Shown in pieces: positions 53,409 to 62,002 of a stretch of DNA of 64,000 bases (positions are counted from its first letter, which is position 1; every line of letters starts with the position of its first letter). Where the stretch lies: assembly GCA_903870245.1 (NCBI GenBank), contig CAIQCB010000033.1:1-64000 (forward strand). Direction: 5' to 3'. Below the pieces are notes generated by a model. It had not been told where the DNA came from, searched no databases, and was given only the letters and a program-made list of their open reading frames with translations. This stretch comes from an uncultured Methylocystaceae bacterium. Lineage in GTDB: Bacteria > Pseudomonadota > Alphaproteobacteria > Rhizobiales > Beijerinckiaceae. The position numbers and the translations under genes are program-made.

Positions 53409-54482
53409 ATGGGCACGGATTCGGAAGGTTCTGCGAAGGGCGGGTTTTTTTCGCGGATGTTTGGCGGCGGCAAGGCCGCAGCGAAGCCGGATATTGAACC
53501 GGCCGGGACTGTGGCGGCCCCTCCCGCAGGGAAAACCTCATGGTGGTCGCGTCTGTCCGGCGGCCTTTCTCGCACGTCGCAATCGATCGTCCAGGGGGTC
53601 GCCGATGTCTTCACCAAGCGCAAGCTGAATTCCCTCACGCTGGAGGAGTTGGAGGATGTCTTGTTGCGCGCCGACCTCGGGGTCGCCGCAGCAACCCGGA
53701 TCACTGAGGCGGTCGGCAAATCCCGCTATGAAAAGAACATTGAACCCGAGGAAGTGCGCCGCATCCTGGCGCGCGAGGTTCAGAGCGCGCTGACGCCAGT
53801 AGCTATTCCTTTTGAATTAGACGAGGCCATAAAACCCTACATTATTCTGGTGGTTGGCGTTAACGGCTCCGGTAAGACCACCACGATCGCCAAGCTTGCC
53901 TCCAAATGGACGGGGGAGGGCAAAAAGGTGGTGTTGGCGGCCGGCGACACATTCCGCGCCGCCGCTGTCGAACAATTGCGCGTCTGGGGCGAGCGTCTTG
54001 GGGCAGAGGTCGTAGCGGGTCCGGAGGGCGCCGACGCCGCTGGTCTGGCCTTCGACGGTGTTCGCCGCGCTCGAGAGAACGGCGCCGACATTCTTCTCAT
54101 GGACACCGCCGGCCGCTTGCAAAACAGGGCCGAGCTAATGGCCGAACTCGAAAAGATCGTCCGTGTGATGAAGAAAGCCGAGCCAGCCGCGCCGCATGCG
54201 GTGCTGCTGGTGCTCGACGCCACCGTCGGCCAGAATGCAATCCAGCAGGTCGAGGCGTTTGAGAGGGTGGCCGGCGTTACGGGCCTGGTGATGACCAAAC
54301 TCGACGGCACCGCGCGTGGCGGCATTCTTGTCGCGATCGCCGAAAAATTCGGTTTGCCGATCCACTTCATCGGGGTGGGCGAGGGACCAGACGATCTGGA
54401 ACCCTTCGCGGCGGCGGATTTCGCGCGGGCCATCGCCGGGCTGGACGAACAAGAGACGCTTGAACCTTTGTCCGAGGGCTAG
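53409..54482 (+). CDS. ftsY: Signal recognition particle receptor FtsY
   Basis: A 357-residue SRP GTPase. A short Gly/Lys/Pro-rich N-terminal part (about 1-50) replaces the long acidic A domain of E. coli. The N domain (about 55-130) and the G domain follow, with GVNGSGKTTTIAKLA near 152, the DTAGR motif near 238 and TKLDGTARGG near 298. It docks SRP-bound ribosomes at the inner membrane. The yciB gene begins seven bases after its stop. In many relatives mtaB and dapF precede ftsY; here 1.4 kb of gene-poor DNA precedes it. Confidence 0.95.
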   Translation: MGTDSEGSAKGGFFSRMFGGGKAAAKPDIEPAGTVAAPPAGKTSWWSRLSGGLSRTSQSIVQGVADVFTKRKLNSLTLEELEDVLLRADLGVAAATRITEAVGKSRYEKNIEPEEVRRILAREVQSALTPVAIPFELDEAIKPYIILVVGVNGSGKTTTIAKLASKWTGEGKKVVLAAGDTFRAAAVEQLRVWGERLGAEVVAGPEGADAAGLAFDGVRRARENGADILLMDTAGRLQNRAELMAELEKIVRVMKKAEPAAPHAVLLVLDATVGQNAIQQVEAFERVAGVTGLVMTKLDGTARGGILVAIAEKFGLPIHFIGVGEGPDDLEPFAAADFARAIAGLDEQETLEPLSEG

Positions 54483-54489
54483 GACTGTC

Positions 54490-55116
54490 ATGAACGACAA
54501 TGTCTCCGTAAAAGACTCGCCGCCGCCGCACGTTGCGCCCAAAAAGAAGCTGCACCCGGCGCTCAAGTTCGCGCTCGAACTTGGCCCGGTCATTGTCTTC
54601 TTCGTCGTCAATAGCAAGTTTGACATCTTCGCCGCCACCATCGTGTTGATGGCGAGCGTGTTGTTGACCCTGGGTATTTCATGGGCGATCACGCGTCACT
54701 TGCCGGCAATGCCGCTGGTCACTGCGGCGCTGGTGCTTGTGTTTGGAACATTGACCGTCCTTCTTCATGATGAAAACTTCATCAAATTGAAGGTAACGAT
54801 TTTATACTCGCTGCTGGGCAGTGCGCTCATTGGCGCGCTGTATTTTGGCAAATTGCTCCTGCCGATCGTTTTCGACATGGCGATCCACATGGACGACACG
54901 GGGTGGCGCAAACTCACCTGGCGTTGGGGACTGTTCTTTTTCTGTCTTGCGGGACTGAACGAAATCATGCGTCGTATGCTGACGACGGATCAGTGGATCT
55001 TTTTCAAGACCTTCGGCATCCTTCCATTGACAGTGGTTTTCGCCATAGCCCAAACGCCCCTGATCCTGCGTCATGAAATTCCTGCTGAAACCGACGACAC
55101 TGACTCGCATTTTTGA
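54490..55116 (+). CDS. yciB: Inner membrane protein YciB / septation protein A
   Basis: 208 residues from the ATG at 54490, seven bases after the ftsY stop. A basic cytoplasmic N-terminus (about 1-26) is followed by five to six membrane segments. Family motifs: LELGPVIVFFVVNSKFDIFAAT near 33, TVLLHDENFIKLKVTILYSLLGSALIG near 88, GWRKLTWRWGLFFFCLAGLNEIMRR near 142. YciB (also called IspZ) affects septation and envelope integrity. ftsY-yciB order is common in alphaproteobacteria. A palindrome of AAGGTTAA/TTAACCTT lies 25 bases after its stop. Confidence 0.9.
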   Translation: MNDNVSVKDSPPPHVAPKKKLHPALKFALELGPVIVFFVVNSKFDIFAATIVLMASVLLTLGISWAITRHLPAMPLVTAALVLVFGTLTVLLHDENFIKLKVTILYSLLGSALIGALYFGKLLLPIVFDMAIHMDDTGWRKLTWRWGLFFFCLAGLNEIMRRMLTTDQWIFFKTFGILPLTVVFAIAQTPLILRHEIPAETDDTDSHF

Positions 55117-55141
55117 ATATTCGAGCGGGTAAGATTTCTTT

Positions 55142-55168
55142 AAGGTTAATTGTTAACCTTCGGCTAAC
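55142..55168. promoter_or_regulatory. TTAA-rich palindrome, possible CtrA-type box
   Basis: AAGGTTAA (55142-55149) and TTAACCTT (55153-55160) form a perfect palindrome with spacer TTG. Inside it TTAA-N7-CTAAC (55153-55168) is one base from the CtrA consensus TTAA-N7-TTAAC. It lies 116 bases before the L,D-transpeptidase start. Cell-cycle control by CtrA of an envelope gene would be plausible; this is inference. Confidence 0.35.
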
Positions 55169-55275
55169 CATAAAACCGGCTTTTCGTTTACGATGAATAT
55201 TAATGGTTTATTTTAACCATGTTGTTCGTTCCGTCCCGTCCGTCAGGCGGGTCGATAGCCGTGTGGTTCGAAGTC

Positions 55276-56031
55276 ATGAGCGTAAAATATGCGTCTTCGC
55301 GCTTCTCAGCGCGAGTTGTTGTATCAGTCCTTATTGCTGCAACTTTTCTCGGCTTCGGCAAGGTCCCGGCCGCCGCCGAGCCCTACGCGCATTCAGCGGC
55401 CCCGGCGCTTCCCGATCCGGCCTATGCCCCGTCGGAGGGAGGATTCCTGGAGGAGCTTTTCGGCGAGACTTCTGGCCCCTACGCCTATTATGCAGAGCCG
55501 GAGTCTGCTCCCGCCGCGCCCGCGCAGCATGTGGCCTACGCCCCGGACGATAGCGATGCGGAAGCCGGCGTAGCGCGCGCGGCTGTCGATCCCGCCTTCA
55601 TGCGGACCGAGGTCGATTATCGCTCGGGAGAGCGTCCGGGCACTTTGGTTGTCGATACGCCAAGCCGCTACCTCTATTTTGTGCAGGAGGGCGGTCGGGC
55701 CATCCGCTATGGCATCGGCGTCGGCCGACCAGGCTTTGAATGGTCGGGCGTAAAGACGGTCAGTCGCAAATCCGAATGGCCTGACTGGACGCCGCCCAGA
55801 GAAATGCTGAAGCGTCGTCCCGATCTGCCGCGCCATATGCATGGAGGCGCTGGCAATCCGCTCGGCGCGCGCGCGCTTTATCTGGGTGGATCGATGTATC
55901 GGATCCACGGCACCAACGAGCCTGAAACGATTGGTCATAATGTTTCGTCGGGCTGTATCCGTATGATGAACGAGGATGTTGTCGATCTCTATAATAGAGT
56001 GCGCGTAGGGACGAAGGTCGTGGTGCGCTGA
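55276..56031 (+). CDS. L,D-transpeptidase (YkuD domain)
   Basis: 251 residues from the ATG at 55276 (MSVKYASSRFSAR); the frame is open to 55219. A signal peptide (about 10-34, VVVSVLIAATFLGFGKVPAAA) precedes a Pro/Ala-rich linker, and the YkuD catalytic domain lies at about 110-251. The motif is HGTNEPETIGHNVSSGCIRM, with catalytic Cys in SSGCIRM and a His upstream. These enzymes make 3-3 cross-links in peptidoglycan or attach lipoproteins, and such cross-links are common in Hyphomicrobiales. A possible CtrA-type box lies upstream. Confidence 0.88.
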   Translation: MSVKYASSRFSARVVVSVLIAATFLGFGKVPAAAEPYAHSAAPALPDPAYAPSEGGFLEELFGETSGPYAYYAEPESAPAAPAQHVAYAPDDSDAEAGVARAAVDPAFMRTEVDYRSGERPGTLVVDTPSRYLYFVQEGGRAIRYGIGVGRPGFEWSGVKTVSRKSEWPDWTPPREMLKRRPDLPRHMHGGAGNPLGARALYLGGSMYRIHGTNEPETIGHNVSSGCIRMMNEDVVDLYNRVRVGTKVVVR

Positions 56032-56111
56032 TGGCGCGCCGCGTCAGCGCTTGCAATCGGCTCTGCTTCGGGCCATGACAGTCAAGATTGTGTTTGCGAT
56101 GGACCTTTGTG

Positions 56112-56255
56112 ATGCCAAGCCTGTCGCGGTTTCTCATGCTGCTCGGTCTTTGTTCGGCGCTCGTTTATGGCGCCATGCGAGCCGTTGTTTCGGTGGTGAC
56201 GCCGCAGCAGCGGGAAATGAGTTATTCGATCCCGGCCCAAAAGCTCAACAAATAG
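56112..56255 (+). CDS. 47-aa membrane protein between ldt and xerD
   Basis: The frame from the ATG at 56112 encodes MPSLSRFLMLLGLCSALVYG, continuing to a single membrane helix and a polar tail (TPQQREMSYSIPAQKLNK) before TAG at 56253-56255. It is 10 bases upstream of the xerD ATG. The same small gene, with a membrane helix and a P-x-x-x-EMSY-x-IP tail, is a recurring neighbour of xerD in Hyphomicrobiales in my experience of the family; its role is unknown. No track of it would appear in lists limited to longer frames. Confidence 0.6.
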   Translation: MPSLSRFLMLLGLCSALVYGAMRAVVSVVTPQQREMSYSIPAQKLNK

Positions 56256-56265
56256 AGTATGGGGC

Positions 56266-57204
56266 ATGAGTCGGGCCGACCTGCGTCAGCTCGACGCTTT
56301 TCTCGATATGTTGGCCGCCGAACGCGGCGCTGCGAGGAATACTCAAGACTCATATCGCCGCGATCTTGTTGATTATCTCACTTTTCTCAAATCCTGCGGC
56401 TCTGACTCACGCACGGTGAATAGCGATATGCTGCGCGCCTATGTCGCGTCCCTGTCACAACGCAGTTTGTCGTCGGCCACAGTCGCGCGGCGCGTTTCGG
56501 CGCTACGTCAGTTTCACAAATTTCTTTTTGTCGAAAAATTGCGAAATGACGATCCCGCGGCGACTCTTGAGGGGCCTCGCAAGCCCCGCAGCGCGCCGGG
56601 GGTCATGTCGGTGAAGGAAGTCGATCGTCTGCTGGCTGTTGCTCGCGAAGGACTGGAAGATTCGAAGCGCCCGCTACGTGAACAAATGCGCGCAGCCCGT
56701 CTGTATGCCCTGCTGGAGACGCTTTACGCGACCGGCTTGCGTGTTTCGGAACTCGTCTCCTTGCCAAAAAGCGCCGCCAGTGCGCGTGAGGCGTTTATTG
56801 TCGTGCGCGGCAAGGGCGGTCGCGAACGTCTCGCGCCGCTGACGGCGCGGGCCAAAGCGGCGCTATCGGTCTATCGCGAATATTTGTCGGCGGCGGCGCC
56901 GGGTCTGGCGGCGGGGCCCTTTTTGTTTCCAGCCGACAGCGATAGCGGTCATCTCACCCGACAGGCCTTCGCGCGGGATCTGAAGTCGCTCGCGGGAGCC
57001 GCCGGATTGGGGCTCGCACAGGTTCATCCGCATGCGCTTCGGCATGCTTTCGCCAGCCATCTGCTGCAAAACGGCGCTGACCTTCGGATCGTGCAAGAGT
57101 TGCTCGGTCACGCCGATATTTCGACGACGCAGATCTATACACATGTGCTCGACGAGCGAATGCAGGCAATGGTGCGCGACTTGCACCCATTATCGGACGG
57201 GTGA
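56266..57204 (+). CDS. xerD: Tyrosine recombinase XerD
   Basis: A 312-residue site-specific recombinase. The N-terminal SAM-like domain (about 8-95) and the catalytic domain are both present. The catalytic set is R159 (ATGLRVSEL), K183 (VRGKGGRER), H256 and R259 (HPHALRHAFASHLL), H282 (LLGHADISTTQ) and Y291 (IYTHV). With XerC it resolves chromosome dimers at dif near the terminus, activated by FtsK. Length and the VRGKGGRERLAPL block fit XerD rather than a phage integrase. It follows the 47-residue small gene by ten bases. Confidence 0.93.
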   Translation: MSRADLRQLDAFLDMLAAERGAARNTQDSYRRDLVDYLTFLKSCGSDSRTVNSDMLRAYVASLSQRSLSSATVARRVSALRQFHKFLFVEKLRNDDPAATLEGPRKPRSAPGVMSVKEVDRLLAVAREGLEDSKRPLREQMRAARLYALLETLYATGLRVSELVSLPKSAASAREAFIVVRGKGGRERLAPLTARAKAALSVYREYLSAAAPGLAAGPFLFPADSDSGHLTRQAFARDLKSLAGAAGLGLAQVHPHALRHAFASHLLQNGADLRIVQELLGHADISTTQIYTHVLDERMQAMVRDLHPLSDG

Positions 57205-57441
57205 CTTCACTACTTCCTAATAATTTTGTTGACCGGTGAGCCCGCCTGTTCTATTGGGTAACTGCTGCGTCGCAGCATGAGGCGCTCCAGCCGCGTAATT
57301 CGGAAAATGCCGTTCCCGGCCTCCGACCCCCCGCTGTCCTGTCTCCCTAATCTCTGAAAGACGGCCTGATACGCGAGGCTTGTCCTTGATTGCCGCAGTC
57401 GATTCAAACGGATCGATTTGGGCAAACGCGAAAGTATCGCC

Positions 57442-58809
57442 TTGACACAATTTTCCGATCTCGGCCTCGCCGAGATTTTGCTCCGCGCGCTTAATCGCGA
57501 GGGCTATAAGACGCCGACATCGATCCAGTCCCAGTCGATTCCGTATCTGATGCAGGGTCGCGACCTCCTGGGCATAGCCCAGACCGGCACAGGCAAAACG
57601 GCGGCCTTTGCGCTGCCGATCCTGAATCGTCTGGCGCAGGATCCCCGCCGGCCGACTCCCTTCACGACGCGCGCCCTGGTGCTGGCGCCGACGCGCGAAC
57701 TGGCGGCGCAGATCGCCGACAGTTTCCGCGCCTATGGCCAATTCATGCGGCCGAGCGTCGGCGTCATTTTTGGCGGGGTCTCGCATCGTCCGCAAATCGA
57801 GATGCTGTCCCGCGGCCTGGATATTCTGGTGGCGACCCCCGGACGCCTGCTCGATCATATCGCTTCCGGACGCTTCCGGCCTGCGACGACCGAGGCGCTG
57901 GTGCTCGACGAGGCGGATCATATGCTCGATCTCGGTTTCATCGTGCCGATCCGCCACATCGTCAGCAAACTCCCCAAAAGCCGCCAGACCTTGCTGTTTT
58001 CGGCGACCATGCCGAAGGAGATCGCATCGCTCGCCCAGGATTTGCTCAATAATCCCGCCCAGGTCGCTGTGACGCCCGTGGCGACCACCGCCGAACGCGT
58101 CGACCAGCATGTTTATCTTGTCGATGGCGGCGCCAAACGCGACATGCTGGTTGAGTTGATGGGTAATCCTGATCTATCCCGCGCCATTGTCTTCACCCGC
58201 ACCAAACGCGGCGCGGACAAGGTTGCGCAGCACCTGGAGGGGGCCGGCGTCGGCGCTGACGCGATACACGGCAACAAGAGCCAAAGCCAACGGCTGCGCG
58301 CGCTTGATTCGTTCCGCCGCGGCCGCACGCGGGTGCTGGTCGCCACCGACATCGCCGCGCGCGGCATTGATGTCGATGGCGTGAGCCACGTCGTGAATTA
58401 TGAACTGCCCGAAACGCCGGAGGCCTATGTGCACCGGATTGGCCGAACCGCGCGCGCCGGGGCTTCAGGACAGGCGATTTCGCTCTGCGACAATGGCGAA
58501 CGTCAGTTGTTGCGCGCCATCGAAAAGCTGACGCGCCAGAGCCTGCCGGTCACCGACCGTCGCAGCGCCGCCGGGCGTCAGGAAGAAAACACCGACAGGC
58601 CGCAGCGCAAAAACCCGCGCGCCAATCCGCAGGCGAAACGCAATGGATCGTCGCGTCCTATGCGCGAAACGCTGCGCAGCGACGTAAAGCCAGCAGGTTC
58701 GAAAGCGACGGGGCAGAAAGCGCGCACCGGAAAGCATGAGGAAGCCGGCGGCGGATTTCGATCCCGTCAGCGGCGCGCTCCGCGCCGGGAGGCGGGCGCG
58801 ACAGGCTAA
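57442..58809 (+). CDS. rhlE: DEAD-box RNA helicase (RhlE-type)
   Basis: 455 residues from the TTG at 57442 (MTQFSDLGLAEILLRAL), the conserved start of the family; a TTG at 57418 would add eight residues. Q motif: GYKTPTSIQSQSIP. Motif I AQTGTGKT, Ia APTRELAAQ, II DEAD in VLDEADHMLDLGF, III SAT, IV IVFTRTKRGAD, V ATDIAARGIDV, VI HRIGRTARAG. The basic, disordered C-terminal tail (about 390-455) is typical of RhlE. It unwinds RNA in ribosome assembly, RNA decay and cold adaptation. A 240-base intergenic stretch separates it from xerD. Confidence 0.92.
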   Translation: MTQFSDLGLAEILLRALNREGYKTPTSIQSQSIPYLMQGRDLLGIAQTGTGKTAAFALPILNRLAQDPRRPTPFTTRALVLAPTRELAAQIADSFRAYGQFMRPSVGVIFGGVSHRPQIEMLSRGLDILVATPGRLLDHIASGRFRPATTEALVLDEADHMLDLGFIVPIRHIVSKLPKSRQTLLFSATMPKEIASLAQDLLNNPAQVAVTPVATTAERVDQHVYLVDGGAKRDMLVELMGNPDLSRAIVFTRTKRGADKVAQHLEGAGVGADAIHGNKSQSQRLRALDSFRRGRTRVLVATDIAARGIDVDGVSHVVNYELPETPEAYVHRIGRTARAGASGQAISLCDNGERQLLRAIEKLTRQSLPVTDRRSAAGRQEENTDRPQRKNPRANPQAKRNGSSRPMRETLRSDVKPAGSKATGQKARTGKHEEAGGGFRSRQRRAPRREAGATG

Positions 58810-58875
58810 GGAGCGCTTTCCGCCGAATTGGAAACCGCGCGGCGCAAGAAATCGCGATATCGCAAAAAACCAGAG

Positions 58876-58931
58876 CCCCGGTCTGTTTCAATCAGACCGG
58901 GGGAGCCGCTCCAGTCAGACAGGAAGCGGCT
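58876..58931. terminator. Strong stem-loops between convergent genes
   Basis: CCCCGGTCTG (58876-58885) pairs with CAGACCGGGG (58893-58902) around a seven-base loop. On the minus strand it is followed nine bases on by six T (AAAAAA at 58864-58869), a Rho-independent signal for the lipoprotein gene ending at 58984. A second hairpin, AGCCGCT (58904-58910) with AGCGGCT (58925-58931), lies next to it. Both would also end the helicase transcript. Confidence 0.65.
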
Positions 58932-58983
58932 TGTTCTGAAGCACCCGACTCAGGCCATGAGGCTTCTTGCTCGAGTACAGAGT

Positions 58984-59286
58984 TTATTTGCCGTTATTGT
59001 ACCAGCCTGTCGCATAGCCAGCGCGATAGGAGGCCTGAAAGCGTGGATCGAACTCGCTCTCGTGTCGACGGAAAGAGTCCGACTGACCTGCTGCGCGATC
59101 TGAGACCCCGGCCTTGATCCCATCCTTGTAGGCGTCGCATTCCGCCCCCGAGAGTCCGCCGGGGCAACCTGCGCCGCCGCCAGAACTGCGCGGCGACGCC
59201 ACTGGCGTGGCGAGTGGCGGAGAGGCGGCCTGATTGCAGCCTTCCAACAGGAACCCGAAGACCAGACAGAGAAATAAGCGCTTCAT
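58984..59286 (-). CDS. Small lipoprotein
   Basis: 100 residues from the ATG at 59286 (MKRLFLCLVFGFLLEGCNQ), with the lipobox LLEGC ending at Cys 18. The mature protein has a Pro/Ala/Ser linker, then GAGCPGGLSGAECDAYKDGIKAGVSD and a Tyr/Gly/Ala-rich repeat (RFQASYRAGYATGWYNNGK). The YxxG-x-x-AG pattern is common in small lipoproteins, but no family is assigned. A strong terminator follows its stop. Confidence 0.65.
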   Translation of the reverse strand: MKRLFLCLVFGFLLEGCNQAASPPLATPVASPRSSGGGAGCPGGLSGAECDAYKDGIKAGVSDRAAGQSDSFRRHESEFDPRFQASYRAGYATGWYNNGK

Positions 59287-59439
59287 TTGTGCTCCGGACA
59301 GCCTTACGCGGCGTATGGCGCTGAGATAATACATCGGATATTATCGAAATGATTGGTTAATTAAGATATTACGTCTCAGTCGTTAAAATCGGCTTGATGA
59401 CGATACAGGCAAGGATGATCGGCGAGAGATGGCGCGGGC

Positions 59440-61167
59440 ATGATACGTCAGTCAATCCGGCGAAAAATTCTGGCGATTACGCTGGTTCTGATTCTGTTGA
59501 TGGGCGTGGCGTCGATACTCTCCCTGATACTGGTTTGGAGGGTCGACCAGCATTTCGACCAGCTCACAGGCAATTATATTCCTGCCTATGGCCATCTGGC
59601 GCAAGCAAATATCCGCTCGCTGGAGCGAGCAGTTTATTTGCGGCGAATGGTCATTGAGAAATCCAGACCAGGAATGGACTCACAATATGAGAGTTTGAAA
59701 CAGTTATTTGTCGACAAGGGAAAGTCTGTCGAGGAGGAGATTGCCGAGACGCGCGCGCAGTTGCAAGCGCTGATCAAAAGCAGCAACGGCTTCGACGACG
59801 CCATTGCTTTGGAGCGCCTGGACACCAGTCTTGATGAATGGCTCAATACACAACGCCCGGCGCTCACCCGCGCGCAGAACGAACTTCTTCAGCCGCTTGA
59901 ACAAAAAAATGTAAAATTCAACCGTCAGAAAATGCTGGAGGTCGATACGATCAGGGATGCCCTGAATACAAAAATCGACGCCATCCGTAACGAGTTGCTG
60001 GATCTGATCAATCTCAATACACAGCTTACCATCCACGCCCAGAGGTGGGTGTCGCGAATTTCAATGGCGATCACGATTATCGCTGGGCTCATCGGGCTGC
60101 TCTTCTCTCTCCTGATAAGCAACGGCATCGTCTCATCGCTTCGACTTCTGTTGGAAGGCGCCCGCGCAATTCAGGCCGGAAAGCTCGATCACAGGATTGC
60201 AGTGCAGTCCAGCGACGAGGTCGGACATCTCTCTCATGCCTTTAACGAGATGGTCGAGCAGTTACGTCTCAAGGAAAGGATCAGGACGACATTTGGAACC
60301 TATGTCGATCCCCGCGTCGTTGAGGGGTTGATCGCCGGACCGACGGTCGCGCCAGAAGGGCAGCGCCGTAACATGACGGTGTTGTTCTGCGATCTTGGAG
60401 GGTTCTCGCGCGTCAGCGAGCAATTGACCCCGCAGGCTCTTGTGCGTCTGGTGAATCGCTACTTCACGATCATGTCTGCCCCCATACGGGAACATGACGG
60501 CGTTATCGATAAATATATTGGCGACGCGATCATGGCCTATTGGGGGCCGCCGTATAATGACGAAAAAGATCAGGCGCATTTGGCTGTCTGCGCCGCGCTG
60601 GATATGACCGCCCGGATCGGGGAGCTTAATGTCGCTTTGAGCGATGAGCTTGTTCTGCGCGACGCCCAAATGTCATTCGATATCAGAGTCGGGATCGCAA
60701 CGGGTGAGGTTATCGTCGGCAGCATCGGTTCCGAACAGATGAAAAATTACACGGTCATCGGCGATACGGTGAATACTGCGGCGCGGATTGAGAGCATCTG
60801 CAAGGTGTATGGCGTCCGTGCGATGATCGACGGAACGACAGCCCTGGCGGCGGCGGATGATGGTGAGATGCGCGAGATCGATTGCGTGTATCTTGCCGGA
60901 CAGCACGCCCCGCATCCTATTTACGAGATCATGGGGGTAAAAGGGGGACTTGCGGAAAGCCGGGTGCGCTTGAAAGAGCTTTACGCCGAGGCGCTGGCCG
61001 CCTACCGCAGGCAAGACTGGATTACCGCCAGCGATCTGCTGACCGCCGCGCTCGAAATCGCACCAGAGGACGGGCCGTCTAAAGTGATGCTTGGCCGGGT
61101 CGCCAGTTTTCGCGCACAACCGCCCGCACAGGATTGGAACGGAGTCTGGCGCTTCGACCAGAAATAG
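59440..61167 (+). CDS. Membrane class III adenylyl cyclase with HAMP domain
   Basis: A 575-residue protein. Membrane segments at about 10-33 and 207-228 flank a periplasmic helical sensor region (about 40-200). HAMP occupies about 228-280 (VSSLRLLLEGARAIQAGKLDHRIAV). The cyclase domain is at about 310-475: metal-binding D318 in FCDLGGFS and D362 in YIGDAIMAYWG, purine-selecting K358 and T438 (Thr in place of the usual Asp, class IIIb), and N445 and R449 in NTAARIE. All residues for cAMP formation are present. A C-terminal TPR-like helical part (about 510-570) follows. The signal sensed is unknown. Confidence 0.85.
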   Translation: MIRQSIRRKILAITLVLILLMGVASILSLILVWRVDQHFDQLTGNYIPAYGHLAQANIRSLERAVYLRRMVIEKSRPGMDSQYESLKQLFVDKGKSVEEEIAETRAQLQALIKSSNGFDDAIALERLDTSLDEWLNTQRPALTRAQNELLQPLEQKNVKFNRQKMLEVDTIRDALNTKIDAIRNELLDLINLNTQLTIHAQRWVSRISMAITIIAGLIGLLFSLLISNGIVSSLRLLLEGARAIQAGKLDHRIAVQSSDEVGHLSHAFNEMVEQLRLKERIRTTFGTYVDPRVVEGLIAGPTVAPEGQRRNMTVLFCDLGGFSRVSEQLTPQALVRLVNRYFTIMSAPIREHDGVIDKYIGDAIMAYWGPPYNDEKDQAHLAVCAALDMTARIGELNVALSDELVLRDAQMSFDIRVGIATGEVIVGSIGSEQMKNYTVIGDTVNTAARIESICKVYGVRAMIDGTTALAAADDGEMREIDCVYLAGQHAPHPIYEIMGVKGGLAESRVRLKELYAEALAAYRRQDWITASDLLTAALEIAPEDGPSKVMLGRVASFRAQPPAQDWNGVWRFDQK

Positions 61168-61336
61168 TATGTTTGAGCATAAATCTCATTTGATTCATTG
61201 GTTTATGTGAAATTGCCGCAGACGGGCTCCGCCTCTGGCGAACCGGCGACCAAGCGTCCACATTAATGTCAGGGGGAGCGGCCGGGCTGTGAGGCGCGGT
61301 CATCGCACTCTTTTCTATTTTGTAGAGGTGCAACTC

Positions 61337-61651
61337 ATGATCAAGCAAGAGCGAATGGATTGGCTCTGCGCCGCCCGGAGGGCGCTGGGCCTCATTGTTC
61401 TTCTCGCCGCGCTGGACGTTGTCCCGACGCATGCGGAAACCAAGGTTTTCGGGTGCGGCATCGTCGAGCGCTACAGCCCGTCTCAGGTTCACACGGCGCT
61501 GTCTCATGCGCGCGCTTTCGTCGACGCTGGCGAGATTAACAGTCTATACGGCCAATATCTTAGCCTCAAAAACGAATGTCGCTCCAATCCCGGCGCGCGT
61601 CGAGTCGTTCATATTTCGACGCGGATGGGTCAGTTAATCGCCGGTGACTAA
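61337..61651 (+). CDS. Small exported protein after the cyclase
   Basis: 104 residues from the ATG at 61337, with AGAGGTG seven bases upstream. A signal peptide (about 12-34, RALGLIVLLAALDVVPTHA) is followed by FGCGIVERYSPSQVHTALSHARAFVDAGEINSLYGQYLSLKNECRSNP, with two Cys, and HISTRMGQLIAGD at the end. No family is recognised. It is separate from the cyclase by 169 bases and may be independently transcribed. Confidence 0.5.
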   Translation: MIKQERMDWLCAARRALGLIVLLAALDVVPTHAETKVFGCGIVERYSPSQVHTALSHARAFVDAGEINSLYGQYLSLKNECRSNPGARRVVHISTRMGQLIAGD

Positions 61652-61783
61652 TCTATCGGAGAGATGGTTTTAACGCCGTCCCACGGGGCGGCCATTTCTC
61701 TTCCCATGATTTCCGGTTTCTGTTCAGGGCTTTTTAACCCTGATCGCCCTATCCTGACGCAAGTTGAGCCATTCAGGTGCGTC

Positions 61784-61924
61784 ATGTCCCGGAAATATTA
61801 CCGTCTACTCAAGAGCAGCCTACGAGGGCGCGATCCCTTCTTTAATGTCTTTACGCTGATCGTTGTTGAAATTGTCGCGCTTGCCTATGCGGCGACGGTT
61901 CTGGCTCACGCCGCCAGCGCCTGA
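61784..61924 (+). CDS. Possible 46-aa membrane protein
   Basis: The frame from the ATG at 61784 (MSRKYYRLLKSSLRGRD) has a basic N-terminus and one membrane helix (about 20-42, FFNVFTLIVVEIVALAYAATVLA). AGGTG lies eight bases before the ATG. The frame upstream is not protein-like. No family is recognised; it is tentative. Confidence 0.35.
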   Translation: MSRKYYRLLKSSLRGRDPFFNVFTLIVVEIVALAYAATVLAHAASA

Positions 61925-62002
61925 TCGGCGTGGACCTGGTCCCTCGCCCTGCAAGCGCGGGGGAACCACCGCGACAGCTTCTCCTGATCTGAAGATGCAG
62001 GA

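Noticed and set aside
57217-58110. 297-codon minus-strand frame over the helicase
   Set aside because: Antisense of the DEAD-box helicase, whose nine motifs are intact on the plus strand.
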